DNA of 64,000 nucleotides, from positions 147,913 through 211,912 of the forward strand of contig NZ_JACAIS010000002.1 in the NCBI RefSeq assembly GCF_030325625.1, read 5' to 3'. This DNA is from Sphingobacterium sp. N143. Lineage in GTDB: Bacteria; Bacteroidota; Bacteroidia; Sphingobacteriales; Sphingobacteriaceae. The notes under the pieces are model-generated. The model saw nothing but the letters and a program-made list of their open reading frames with translations. It made no database searches and was not told the origin of the DNA. The translations under genes were made by a program, and so were the position numbers. Shown here piece by piece: positions 45,379-54,346 of the stretch. Within the stretch, counting starts at the first letter, position 1; each line of letters opens with the position of its first letter.

Positions 45379-48120
45379 TTAATAACTCCACAAAGTCACA
45401 GGTCCAATCAGACCGCTTTCCATTGGCTTCCATTCACTGGCATCAAAATCTTCATAATTGATATTCACAAAGTTGATTTCGTGATAATTACGCCAGGGAA
45501 CTTGTTTCCGGTCCAGATAGCTGATACGGTTTGCCATTAAGTTGGCGACCTCAATACGAATCTTGTTTTCGCCATTGACCAGCAATCTGGTAATATCCTG
45601 TTGAAACGGAATTGACCATAACACCCCCGCATCCTTTCCATTGATATACAGCCTGGCGCTTTCCGCAACACGCCCAAGCTTCAGCAGATAGGATTTTGAT
45701 TGATCCTTATGGATGGAAAATGTTGTCTCATAGGCCGCTGTACCCGAAAAATTAAGGGCGTCTTTATCGCCCCATTCCGTCCAGGAAGAGAGGTGATCAA
45801 GCTTTTGGGGCTTTGGTAAAACCGGTCCCCCAGTAGTAAAACTCACTTTCCAAGCACGGTCTAATTGAGCCACTTGCGTGGATTCGTCCTGATAGTGGAA
45901 AGGTTCTTTGGCCTGTTGCTCCGAGGCCAAGACTATCCAGGAATAACCCGATGGAATCTGCACCCGAATTTTCCCATCGATCGATGGCAATTGAAAAGTC
46001 CGTCCAGTCTGCGGATCCATTAAAGAATAATATTTAGCTTGCGCATGAAGTGCGATCTTCTGGTCCACGGTCTGTCCACTGTGATTGACCAAATAATAAT
46101 AAGTGTCCTTACCCGCAACTCTGCGTAAAAACTTCAGCCCCGTCTGGTTAATCCGTTCGGGTACTATCTGTTCAGTTTCAAGTGCTGAATTGACATCCGT
46201 CGTCAAATAGATTTTGCCTTGTCCAAAAGCTGTGTACTGATTTGCCTTGTCCTTCTCAAAACCTAAGGATGCGATTAATGTATTGAACAGTGCACGACGT
46301 TCCTCTAATTGGCCGTATCCAGGAACCGCCTGAGGTAATTGTTGGAAGATGACAGTTGCCCCTTGGTTGGCCATTTCCAGGATTTTCTGCAGTGTCACTT
46401 CCGAAAAATAATGACAGGCAGGAATATATATTGCCCGATAGGGGGTTGCTTCCTTCGAAGTTTGTAATTTCCCGTCATTTACTGTAGTTCCCGCCAGAAT
46501 TTTATCGGTGGCAAAATCAAAGCTATACCCTCGTTTCTGTAGCTGCACACTCTGTTTATAAAATTGTGTAGGATGTAACCACTCGTCAACATCATGGACC
46601 TTCAGCGCCTTATCCATCCCTTTGGCATTGTTCCAAATATCATAAATAGGCCAATATACCAGCAGTTCATTGTCGGCACGGCTGGACTGTAGGACGGATT
46701 GAACGCGGGTAATATATTGATTCAACCCTGTAAGATGATCCCAAAAAGAATTTTGCGGCACAAAATTAACGGAAGCATAAAACAGCCATCCCGGAAAAGG
46801 CACATTTTTGGGAGAATAGGTTGTTCCATGGTAGAATACATGATTCACGCCAGCGAGGAATAGCTGCTCGACTTCGGGTTTCGTCTGTGATAAGGAGGTT
46901 TTAAAATGTTCCGTCAGCCAAGTGAAAGTCTCTGAAGAAGTATATTTTTTACCGTATACATTTGTCGCCGATGTCGCAAATTTGGCCATCATGGGATCCG
47001 GATCCACATTACGGATATCAGCAGTATCGCGTCTTAAACCAGGAATATCAAAACTGCTGGATCCAAAGGTTTCACACTCCGCAATATCTGTATCGGCATA
47101 TAAATCGATCAGGTTCCCTGGAGATCCATGGGCTTGATTTTTCGAAATCGCCTTATAGCGATGGGCAAAACCCGTAAATAGAATCAAAAAATTTCGGGCA
47201 AGCAGTGCATTCACAACCTCCCGATAATCAGATTTTAGGCCTGCTGTTTTAGCTTCATCCTTACCCTTGCCTGCAAAATCTAGTAGATTATCTTGTAGTT
47301 TGTATCCTTTTATCCGTTCGAATGAATGCAAAAAATCATCCGTCCAATTTGCCCCGTATACTTCGTAGCTATCGTTAAAAAAAGCACGCACATGCAATGG
47401 TTGGTCCCTAAAGGCGTCGGCAAATCTCTTGAAATAAGATCCTACGGATTGCTGCCCAAGGTGATCCAGCGTATAGCCCTCGCCACCCGGTGCTGCACGT
47501 TTGACTTTTTGGCCTGTCCTGCCTGAAAATACAGCCAATAAACGGATATCAGTAGGTGCTTCCCAGGTTCCAGTAGTCTTTGCAATATAATCATCCAGCT
47601 TAATCTCGCTATTGTCAGATCTAAATGCCCGTAAAGCCTGCAGCAAGAAATAATGTTGTTTAGGATCCTTAGGTTTTAGGGGAAACGTGATTTTTTCACC
47701 TTTTTTCAATTCAAATTCATCCAGGATTAATTTGGTAGCAGCCTCCTTTTGTTTGATTTGAGGTCCCCCGAATGGCCAGCCCGTACCCAAATTCATGTCT
47801 ACTCCCATGCCCAGCGCACTGGCTTTGTCCGTTGTTAAAGCTAACATATTCATCCATTGTGGTGAAAGAAAGTTCAGGTATTTGGATTCAAAGCCTTTAG
47901 CCCCATAAATCGGTGTTATCTCGACACCACCAAATCCACTTTTTTCAAATAAGGTCAATTCACGTTCGACATTAGGTCGGTCTACAGCTGAACCAAGCCA
48001 CCACCAACGTGTCCAAGGCTTCATTTCTTTGGTTACTGCTGGCCATAGATCTTGTGCTATACTTCCACCGGTAACCAACAGATTACAGGCAAGCAATAGT
48101 GATGTATAAATTTTTTTCAT
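45379..48120 (-). CDS. GH106 alpha-L-rhamnosidase
   Basis: GH106 enzymes are inverting, calcium-dependent alpha-L-rhamnosidases; in RG-I breakdown they release rhamnose from the non-reducing end after GH105 has acted. The 913-residue protein has a signal peptide cut near SIAQ (residue 23) and the family's N-terminal WTRWWWLGSAVDRPNV and GTGWPFGGPQI motifs. A long central domain follows (including HGSPGNLIDLYADTDIAECE), then a C-terminal galactose-binding-like domain with RLYINGKDAGVLWSIPFQ and GLIGPVTLWSY. Length is typical. It follows rhaM by 12 bases and is last in its unit. A coding-like in-frame remnant lies after its stop. Confidence 0.92.
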   Translation of the reverse strand: MKKIYTSLLLACNLLVTGGSIAQDLWPAVTKEMKPWTRWWWLGSAVDRPNVERELTLFEKSGFGGVEITPIYGAKGFESKYLNFLSPQWMNMLALTTDKASALGMGVDMNLGTGWPFGGPQIKQKEAATKLILDEFELKKGEKITFPLKPKDPKQHYFLLQALRAFRSDNSEIKLDDYIAKTTGTWEAPTDIRLLAVFSGRTGQKVKRAAPGGEGYTLDHLGQQSVGSYFKRFADAFRDQPLHVRAFFNDSYEVYGANWTDDFLHSFERIKGYKLQDNLLDFAGKGKDEAKTAGLKSDYREVVNALLARNFLILFTGFAHRYKAISKNQAHGSPGNLIDLYADTDIAECETFGSSSFDIPGLRRDTADIRNVDPDPMMAKFATSATNVYGKKYTSSETFTWLTEHFKTSLSQTKPEVEQLFLAGVNHVFYHGTTYSPKNVPFPGWLFYASVNFVPQNSFWDHLTGLNQYITRVQSVLQSSRADNELLVYWPIYDIWNNAKGMDKALKVHDVDEWLHPTQFYKQSVQLQKRGYSFDFATDKILAGTTVNDGKLQTSKEATPYRAIYIPACHYFSEVTLQKILEMANQGATVIFQQLPQAVPGYGQLEERRALFNTLIASLGFEKDKANQYTAFGQGKIYLTTDVNSALETEQIVPERINQTGLKFLRRVAGKDTYYYLVNHSGQTVDQKIALHAQAKYYSLMDPQTGRTFQLPSIDGKIRVQIPSGYSWIVLASEQQAKEPFHYQDESTQVAQLDRAWKVSFTTGGPVLPKPQKLDHLSSWTEWGDKDALNFSGTAAYETTFSIHKDQSKSYLLKLGRVAESARLYINGKDAGVLWSIPFQQDITRLLVNGENKIRIEVANLMANRISYLDRKQVPWRNYHEINFVNINYEDFDASEWKPMESGLIGPVTLWSY

Positions 48121-48132
48121 GTTAAAATTCGT

Positions 48133-48444
48133 CTAATCCATGTGAAAAACCTTCTTTAAATTTACCGATACTGGAGAATGATCAGCATGTACTTCCATAA
48201 TATCATGCATATAATCCCACCATTGCTGTACAATAGCTTCCCTGCCCAATTCTTGTGAAGAATGCCCCGCTAAATATTGAACAGCAAATAACGTATCTGT
48301 TTCTTCATCCAAAAAAATACTATAATCAGACACGCCGTTTTCGCGCAATAAGGTGATTAATTCTGGCCAGATCGTGTCATGCCTGCGCTTGTATTCCCCG
48401 GACATACCTGGTTTCAGTTTCATCTTAAATGCTATTTTCTCCAT
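48133..48444 (-). CDS. rhaM: L-rhamnose mutarotase
   Basis: RhaM interconverts the alpha and beta anomers of L-rhamnose so that the released sugar can enter the isomerase route. The 103-residue protein keeps the active-site residues known from the E. coli enzyme at the same numbers: Y18, H22 and W76 (GEYKRRHDTIWPEL and QQWWDYMHD). It has no signal peptide, so it is cytosolic although its neighbours are exported. It sits between GH2 and GH106, matching the fact that GH106 inverts and yields the beta anomer. Rhamnose isomerase, kinase and aldolase genes are not in the window. Confidence 0.93.
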   Translation of the reverse strand: MEKIAFKMKLKPGMSGEYKRRHDTIWPELITLLRENGVSDYSIFLDEETDTLFAVQYLAGHSSQELGREAIVQQWWDYMHDIMEVHADHSPVSVNLKKVFHMD

Positions 48445-48483
48445 CTCATTTATGTATTGAACTGTTTTATTATTACCATATTC

Positions 48484-51444
48484 TTAATTGGCTAATACCT
48501 GATGAATATCGGCTTCAATAATACTCAAGGTACCTTTGGCATTGTCATCATTACGAGCCACCCCATCATCAAGTTTCTTACCACCCATTTCCACCTGATT
48601 GTTTTCCTTCGCTGTAAACGGTGCGTTTTTAAGTTTTATGGTTACCTTTCCGCCCTTAGTACGCGGAAATGAAAGTGTACAGTAGCCTAATGTAACAGCT
48701 GTATTTCCATCAAAAACTAGCTTGTCGTCTACGAAAACCTCTAATGGATAGGATCTTGATCTAAAATTATTCAGTTTCAGATCGATTTCATCAATATTGG
48801 ATTTTTCCTGTAAGGTGTATGTAATCCAAGCAGTACCTAACTGACCATCATTGACCCAATCGGATAGCTCATTGTCATCGAAGGACTGTCCCACCTTGTC
48901 TTGGTTAGCTCCAGCGGTAGCTGTACGGATTTTAAGACTTTTTTTCAGCTGCACCAACGTAGGTTTCGTTGGACTTGGTCCCCGCTCTAAAAATGAAGGT
49001 AAATTTTCATTAGATTCTTTTATAAAATAATTCTCTATCGTTCTGATGGGTTGCACCATCCAGGTAACCGAATCGGATAAAAGGCCTTCAGACACTGCTT
49101 TCAATACAACCCTACCCGGTTTATCGTACTGAGTACGAAGTAATACACGGTTTATACCAGCCTCAACGGGAAGTGATCTGGCCAAAATATAATTGTCGGG
49201 TCCCTGTGCAATTCCACCCCGCCAATCCATTGGTCCATCTACGTTGAAATCAATCATATTTGAAGCCAATGGGCAGCGTAAACCATTTTTATCAAGCACT
49301 TCAACTTCGGCCAATACCATATCGTTTCCATCCGCAAAAAGACCATTTTTACCATGTTGTGCCGTCAAACGGATTTTATACGGTTCGCCTGCGGTTTTAA
49401 GCTCCTTTGTATTCAATAATTCCCCTTCTTTGTTGAACGATTTCGCAGTCAATACGCCGGCCTCAAAATCAACAGCTGGAAAACGGTACAGAAAATCATA
49501 TCGCTTTTCTGCCGCTCGCTGTACCTTACCGTTCACAGCTAATTCTACCCGGTCAGCAGTCGAAACGACCAATACATCTTTTTTCGTTCCGGCAGCATAG
49601 TTCCAATGTCCCACCAGATACAAACCTGTTGGGTCGGGGGTAATCCAGCCATCCCACATAACCTGATGGGCAAAATAAGCATCTTTAGGAATACGCATGG
49701 CATCTACTTCGCCACTTCTTCTGTACTTCTCTTTTCCCCGAAAATGGGTATTGGAATCCGAAAAAATAATATTGACGCCGCCAGAATTCACTCTATCACC
49801 AGTTCCTGGACGCATTTTCCAATATTCCCACCAGCGATGGACAGCTTCAACAACATAACTATCTTGGTTTCTGTTATAATCACTGGCATCTACACCTTTA
49901 TAAAGCGGTCCTTCACCATCCTTATGAAAAGGATAACTCAATTCATCCCAATATTTACGTAAGGCCTCATCCCGCATATATTCGGTTGCGATCATGGGGT
50001 GCCGTGCACTTTTATTGATATACAGCATTTCACCACCATATTCAGCTAGCTTACTATCCAGCATTTCACGTGAGCCAATTGCCCGTCCACCAGCTGGGTC
50101 ATATTGATCACGAATGGCCTTCATCTCCGCCATATGTTCCTCCGAAATCGACTCGTTTCCACATTCATAAAACAAGACACTTGGATTATTCCGATAATAA
50201 ATAATCGCATCACGCATAAGTTCTGTTCGCTGTTCCCAAGGTCTACCTTGCGTATCTTTTTCGGCATCTCCAGCAGGTAGCATCTGCATCAATCCCACAC
50301 GATCACAGGATTCAACATCCTGTTTCCAAGGTGTTACGTGCATCCAGCGAACCAGATTGGCATTGCTCTTGACCATCAGTCCATTGCTAAAATCACTTAA
50401 CCAAGGTGCTATAGATAGGCCAACGGCAGGCCATTCATTACTGGTACGCTGCGCATAGCCCTTCATCATCAAAACTTGGTCATTGAGGTAAACCATTCCA
50501 TTCTTGAAAGCCGTTTTTCGAAATCCTGTTTTCGTCTGCACAGCATCTATAATTTTATTATCCTGTACGATTTTTGTCGTAACCGTATAGAGATAACCAT
50601 AACCCCAGCTCCAAAAATTAACCTGATCCAAAGCTGCACTCATAGTCAATTGTTGTGTTTGATTGGCAGGAAGATTGAGCTCTTTTGAAAAAGTTTTCAC
50701 CAACTTTCCATCGGCATTACGTACTTCGGCAACAAAGTTGACCAGGTTCGACTGCTGGGTTTCATTTTTCACCTCGGAAGAAACAAAAAGATCCATTGTC
50801 TTTTTAGGGATGTTCATGTTCTTCGCATACACGTAAACACCCGTAGTCTTTAAACTGGAATATAAGGGTAGGGTCTGATAAATTTTGGAAGTAAAGTGGA
50901 TCCATACATTTTTTGGAATTCCACCATAGTTCGCATTAAAGTTTTTATCGTTCCATTGATACGTGCTGTTTGTTGTTTTTTCACGATAGCTCCAGCTGTT
51001 GTCTATCCGTATAGCTAAGGTATTTTCGCTGTCGCGATCAATCAGATCCGAGATATCAAACCCTGCAGCCATGACACCATTTTCATGGCGACCAATAAAT
51101 TTTCCGTTGAGATAAAAGTCTCCGCCAAAGCGAATTCCTTCAAATTCCAAAAAGACCTTATCAGAAGTTACTCCCTTGAGGACGTTAAACTTTTTTCGAT
51201 ACCAAACAATATTTGCCGAATGGTCATGGATAGCTTTAGCGAAAGCTTCATCTTCATTCCATGCCTGAGGCAAGACAACTTGTTTCCATGCACGATCATC
51301 GAATTCTGCGGCAGAAGCATTGCTGACATCGCCGATGTGGTAACGCCAGTCGGCGTTAAAACTAAGAGTCTTCCGGCCTGCTTGCGCATGCGTGCCGAAT
51401 GAAAGCAGAAGGCAACAAAAAATAAAGAATAACTTTTTCATCAT
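48484..51444 (-). CDS. GH2 family glycosidase 1 (beta-galactosidase-type) with C-terminal accessory domain
   Basis: The 986-residue protein has a signal peptide cut near THAQ (residue 21). It has a GH2 sugar-binding jelly roll (SFNADWRYHIGD to about residue 200), an immunoglobulin-like domain (about 200-310) and the catalytic barrel. The acid/base is E431 in YECGNES; E488 in MIATEYM is the probable nucleophile. A C-terminal beta-domain from about 850 resembles a carbohydrate-binding or discoidin-like module (LSDWVNDGQLGTAWITYTLQ). GH2 covers beta-galactosidase, glucuronidase and arabinopyranosidase activities; in RG-I context removal of a galactose-type side chain is likely. A 116-base gap before it may contain an extra promoter. 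Confidence 0.85.
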   Translation of the reverse strand: MMKKLFFIFCCLLLSFGTHAQAGRKTLSFNADWRYHIGDVSNASAAEFDDRAWKQVVLPQAWNEDEAFAKAIHDHSANIVWYRKKFNVLKGVTSDKVFLEFEGIRFGGDFYLNGKFIGRHENGVMAAGFDISDLIDRDSENTLAIRIDNSWSYREKTTNSTYQWNDKNFNANYGGIPKNVWIHFTSKIYQTLPLYSSLKTTGVYVYAKNMNIPKKTMDLFVSSEVKNETQQSNLVNFVAEVRNADGKLVKTFSKELNLPANQTQQLTMSAALDQVNFWSWGYGYLYTVTTKIVQDNKIIDAVQTKTGFRKTAFKNGMVYLNDQVLMMKGYAQRTSNEWPAVGLSIAPWLSDFSNGLMVKSNANLVRWMHVTPWKQDVESCDRVGLMQMLPAGDAEKDTQGRPWEQRTELMRDAIIYYRNNPSVLFYECGNESISEEHMAEMKAIRDQYDPAGGRAIGSREMLDSKLAEYGGEMLYINKSARHPMIATEYMRDEALRKYWDELSYPFHKDGEGPLYKGVDASDYNRNQDSYVVEAVHRWWEYWKMRPGTGDRVNSGGVNIIFSDSNTHFRGKEKYRRSGEVDAMRIPKDAYFAHQVMWDGWITPDPTGLYLVGHWNYAAGTKKDVLVVSTADRVELAVNGKVQRAAEKRYDFLYRFPAVDFEAGVLTAKSFNKEGELLNTKELKTAGEPYKIRLTAQHGKNGLFADGNDMVLAEVEVLDKNGLRCPLASNMIDFNVDGPMDWRGGIAQGPDNYILARSLPVEAGINRVLLRTQYDKPGRVVLKAVSEGLLSDSVTWMVQPIRTIENYFIKESNENLPSFLERGPSPTKPTLVQLKKSLKIRTATAGANQDKVGQSFDDNELSDWVNDGQLGTAWITYTLQEKSNIDEIDLKLNNFRSRSYPLEVFVDDKLVFDGNTAVTLGYCTLSFPRTKGGKVTIKLKNAPFTAKENNQVEMGGKKLDDGVARNDDNAKGTLSIIEADIHQVLAN

Positions 51445-51516
51445 ATGCTTTTTTAGGGCTAATAAGGATGCGGTTTTTTTTTGTTCATTGGGTAAATGGC
51501 TCCATTCCCATAATGA

Positions 51517-51532
51517 ATCCTGATTGGCCAGG
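51517..51532 (-). promoter_or_regulatory. Weak operator-like site inside the 59.2->45.4 kb unit
   Basis: ATCCTG (51517-51522) is followed 10 bases on by GCCAGG, a layout like copy c, and then by a GGTTGTTGCCAGCAACC palindrome. It lies in the 116-base gap between GH105 and GH2 and could restart transcription for GH2-rhaM-GH106. Confidence 0.25.
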
Positions 51533-51560
51533 TTGTTGCCAGCAACCTGAATGAGATCGC

Positions 51561-52715
51561 TTATTTTGACAACATTTTATAAACCTCTGTGCCCCCTAAT
51601 AAGAAACAGCCCAAACCATAATCTTCAAAATCCGGCTGGCTTGAAAAACTGACGGGCTGACCATCCTTAGGTTCTTTTCCCGTTCCTTGTAGATAGCCCA
51701 AAAAGCCCGAAGGGTGTACCGCTTCTGCGATCATTGCTTTCCATGCTTTTTCGACAACAGGTCGATATATTTTAGCGTCTAGAAATCCATGATTAATCCC
51801 CCAGGCCATGCCATAGACAAACAATGACGTCCCTGAGGTCTCGCGCCCGCCAAAATTACCAGGATCATGCAGACTGACGTTCCAAAATCCGTCCGGTCTT
51901 TGAATAGGGACAAGTGCTTCCATCAGCGCTTTATAATCGGCCATATATTCCGCCCGATGGGCTTCATTTTCCGGAATTAAAGAAAGTACCCTGACCAAAG
52001 CAGCTACGACCCACCCATTTCCACGTGACCAATAGCAATCCTCACCATTTGGTTCTTTGTAAGGCGGAACAAAATCCTTATCGCGCCACCAAAGTTTATC
52101 GGCCTTATTATATAGACCTCCACCTTCTTGTGTTTTTGAATGATGATACATTTTATACATGTAATCAAAGTAAGTTTGATCCTTGGTCATTACCCCCAAT
52201 TTAGCGTAAATTGGCATGGCCATTTGTATTGCATCGATCCAAGTCCAATCGTCTACTTTTCCCGATTTGATTATGTAATCAATATTTGCTTTAATCTTTT
52301 GGATACGCTCAGGCTTCTGTTCAATCTCATAGAGATCCAAATAGGTTTGTCCACAAGCCTGGTCATCGGCATTTCGGGTTTCCAAACCATTCCGCATCCC
52401 CCAATCATGTTTATTTCCCCAATCTACAGCATAATCGTAGTAAGCTTTGTTTTTATCAATCTGATAAAGTGCCATGAGTCCTTCGTAATAAACGGCCCGG
52501 GTCCAGATATTACTCGGCCGCCAGCGATTGGTATAGATAGGCTTCCCTGTATCCGTCCATTTATTCATGAAATAACGATTGGTTAGCTGCAACGATTGAA
52601 GGACATCCTCAGCAGTTAGTTCCTTTTTCTGTTCGACGACTTTCTTTGTCGATGAACATGCTGAAAGACCAACAGCAATCAGTAAAATGACCGTATACAT
52701 ATTAAATAGTTTCAT
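51561..52715 (-). CDS. GH105 unsaturated-uronyl hydrolase lipoprotein, WIDAIQM type (second copy)
   Basis: From ATG 52715 the 384-residue protein begins with a lipoprotein signal ending GLSA-C20 followed by SSTKK. It is therefore anchored in a membrane, unlike the soluble paralogue at 25070. The GH105 barrel has D161 in DDWTWIDAIQMAMP, NGEDCYWSRGNGWV, GFWNVSLHDPGNFGG and the C-terminal DFEDYGLGCFLLGGTEVYK. In-frame starts upstream (52742, 52769) overlap the sulfatase end and give no proper signal. It starts 19 bases after the sulfatase stop and is cotranscribed with it. Confidence 0.9.
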   Translation of the reverse strand: MKLFNMYTVILLIAVGLSACSSTKKVVEQKKELTAEDVLQSLQLTNRYFMNKWTDTGKPIYTNRWRPSNIWTRAVYYEGLMALYQIDKNKAYYDYAVDWGNKHDWGMRNGLETRNADDQACGQTYLDLYEIEQKPERIQKIKANIDYIIKSGKVDDWTWIDAIQMAMPIYAKLGVMTKDQTYFDYMYKMYHHSKTQEGGGLYNKADKLWWRDKDFVPPYKEPNGEDCYWSRGNGWVVAALVRVLSLIPENEAHRAEYMADYKALMEALVPIQRPDGFWNVSLHDPGNFGGRETSGTSLFVYGMAWGINHGFLDAKIYRPVVEKAWKAMIAEAVHPSGFLGYLQGTGKEPKDGQPVSFSSQPDFEDYGLGCFLLGGTEVYKMLSK

Positions 52716-52734
52716 GCGCTGTCTGCTTTTTAAT

Positions 52735-54345
52735 TTATTCATCACGGTTGCTCTCCTTTTTTTGTACAAGTTGTTCGTAGGATATCACACCAACTCTTTT
52801 AGCCCAATTTTCATAGATCTGAACCATTTCACTGTATATTTTTGGAGAAGAGGCTGACAAGTCTACGGTTTCACTTCTATCTTTTTCTATATCATACAGA
52901 TACCATCTATTTTCAGGGTAGGAAGAGACAAGTTTCCATTTTCCCTTGCGCACAGCTTTGTTACCCTCATGCTCAAAACAAATTTCCCTGTCATTATCCT
53001 GCTGTTGTGCTGTCCATAGCGGAAGCAAGGACATTCCTTCCATCGGCTTAATCGTATGACCTGCATAGTTGTTAGGATAGCTTGCTCCTGACCATTGTGC
53101 TAAAGTTGGCATGATATCGATCAAATGGGCGGGCATATCAAATTGTCTCCCCCCTTGTAGGAACTTCGGGCCATAAGCGATAAATCCGGTCGCATTTCCC
53201 CCCTCAAACTCCCAATGCTTAAACTTTTTGAAAGGTGTATTACTGACTGCAGCGCCTTCGATTCCATAAGCGGTGAAAGAACGTGGGTGACTGGCAGGCA
53301 ATTCATTTGCAGCCCTGATTTCTGCCGTAAATCCTGCGTTGCTTATCGTCTCATTGCTCGCTCCATTATCAGAAAGAAAGATAAAAACTGTATTTTCCAA
53401 TTGCCCTACGGATTGAAGATAATCAACCAATCTGCCTACATTTTGATCCAATTCGTCTACCATTGCTGCATAGACAGCTATTTTTTCGTCCCATTTCACT
53501 TTTTCTTCCCAGCTGCAATCATTCCATTTACGCAATGCGGTATCCACAGGGGACAATTTGGTCGTTGGTGGCAATAATCCTAACTGCTGCTGCTTTTGAA
53601 AACGTTTTTTACGGATAACCTCCCAGCCTTCCATATACTTACCCCGATACTTTGCAATATCCTGCGGTTTGGCATGTAAAGGCCAATGGGGTGCCTGAAA
53701 AGCGAGGTATAGAAAAAAAGGATCCTCCTTTTTAGCTTCCAAATGCTCGCCAATGAAAGTCATGGCGTAATCTGTATAGGCATCCGAACTATAGTAATCT
53801 TTTGGCGGAACTATCGCTTCATTGTCCAAAGCGATCGTCAATGTTTGATTCGGTCGATAAGGTCGGTTTTCAAAGTAGCTATTTGCTCCATCAATCAGTC
53901 CATAATAGCGTTGAAATCCACGCTGTAGTGGCCAATTTTCTTTCTCCTGTCCGACATGCCATTTGCCAGCCATATAGGTACCATAACCAGCACTTTTCAA
54001 GAGTTCGGCCAAAGTCACTGAATGTCTGTTTAGAAATCCCTGATAAGTAGGAAAAGGGCGTTTATTCATCATATCACCAACCCCTGCCTGATGTGGATAC
54101 AAACCTGTCAATAAAGAAGCCCGGGATGGACAACAACGTGAAGCGTTATAAAAATTAGTCATCTTGATGCCTTCTTTTGCCATCTTATCCAGATTTGGAG
54201 TTTGGATTTCAGCGCCAAAGCAACCCAAATCGGAATAGCCCATATCATCTGCCAGGATCAGCACAATATTCGGCCTTTGCTGCGCATGCAGTGTACATAG
54301 TGACAACAGAAAAAAGATACACAGTGGAAATAGTGGTTTCATCAT
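52735..54345 (-). CDS. Type I (formylglycine) arylsulfatase
   Basis: Type I sulfatases hydrolyse sulfate esters with a formylglycine made from Cys or Ser in a C/S-x-P-x-R motif. The 536-residue protein has a signal peptide cut near LHAQ (residue 22), metal-binding D33-D34 in LILADDMGYSD, the motif C71-C-P-S-R75 in SRCCPSRASLLTGLYPH, GKWHVG and FIFLSDNGAS. C71 is the residue to be modified, so the maturase (anSME type) must be encoded elsewhere. A sulfatase is unexpected in an RG-I locus because plant pectin is not normally sulfated. It overlaps functionally with the CE12 and GH105 neighbours, lying 1 and 19 bases away from them. Confidence 0.93.
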   Translation of the reverse strand: MMKPLFPLCIFFLLSLCTLHAQQRPNIVLILADDMGYSDLGCFGAEIQTPNLDKMAKEGIKMTNFYNASRCCPSRASLLTGLYPHQAGVGDMMNKRPFPTYQGFLNRHSVTLAELLKSAGYGTYMAGKWHVGQEKENWPLQRGFQRYYGLIDGANSYFENRPYRPNQTLTIALDNEAIVPPKDYYSSDAYTDYAMTFIGEHLEAKKEDPFFLYLAFQAPHWPLHAKPQDIAKYRGKYMEGWEVIRKKRFQKQQQLGLLPPTTKLSPVDTALRKWNDCSWEEKVKWDEKIAVYAAMVDELDQNVGRLVDYLQSVGQLENTVFIFLSDNGASNETISNAGFTAEIRAANELPASHPRSFTAYGIEGAAVSNTPFKKFKHWEFEGGNATGFIAYGPKFLQGGRQFDMPAHLIDIMPTLAQWSGASYPNNYAGHTIKPMEGMSLLPLWTAQQQDNDREICFEHEGNKAVRKGKWKLVSSYPENRWYLYDIEKDRSETVDLSASSPKIYSEMVQIYENWAKRVGVISYEQLVQKKESNRDE

Positions 54346-54346
54346 G

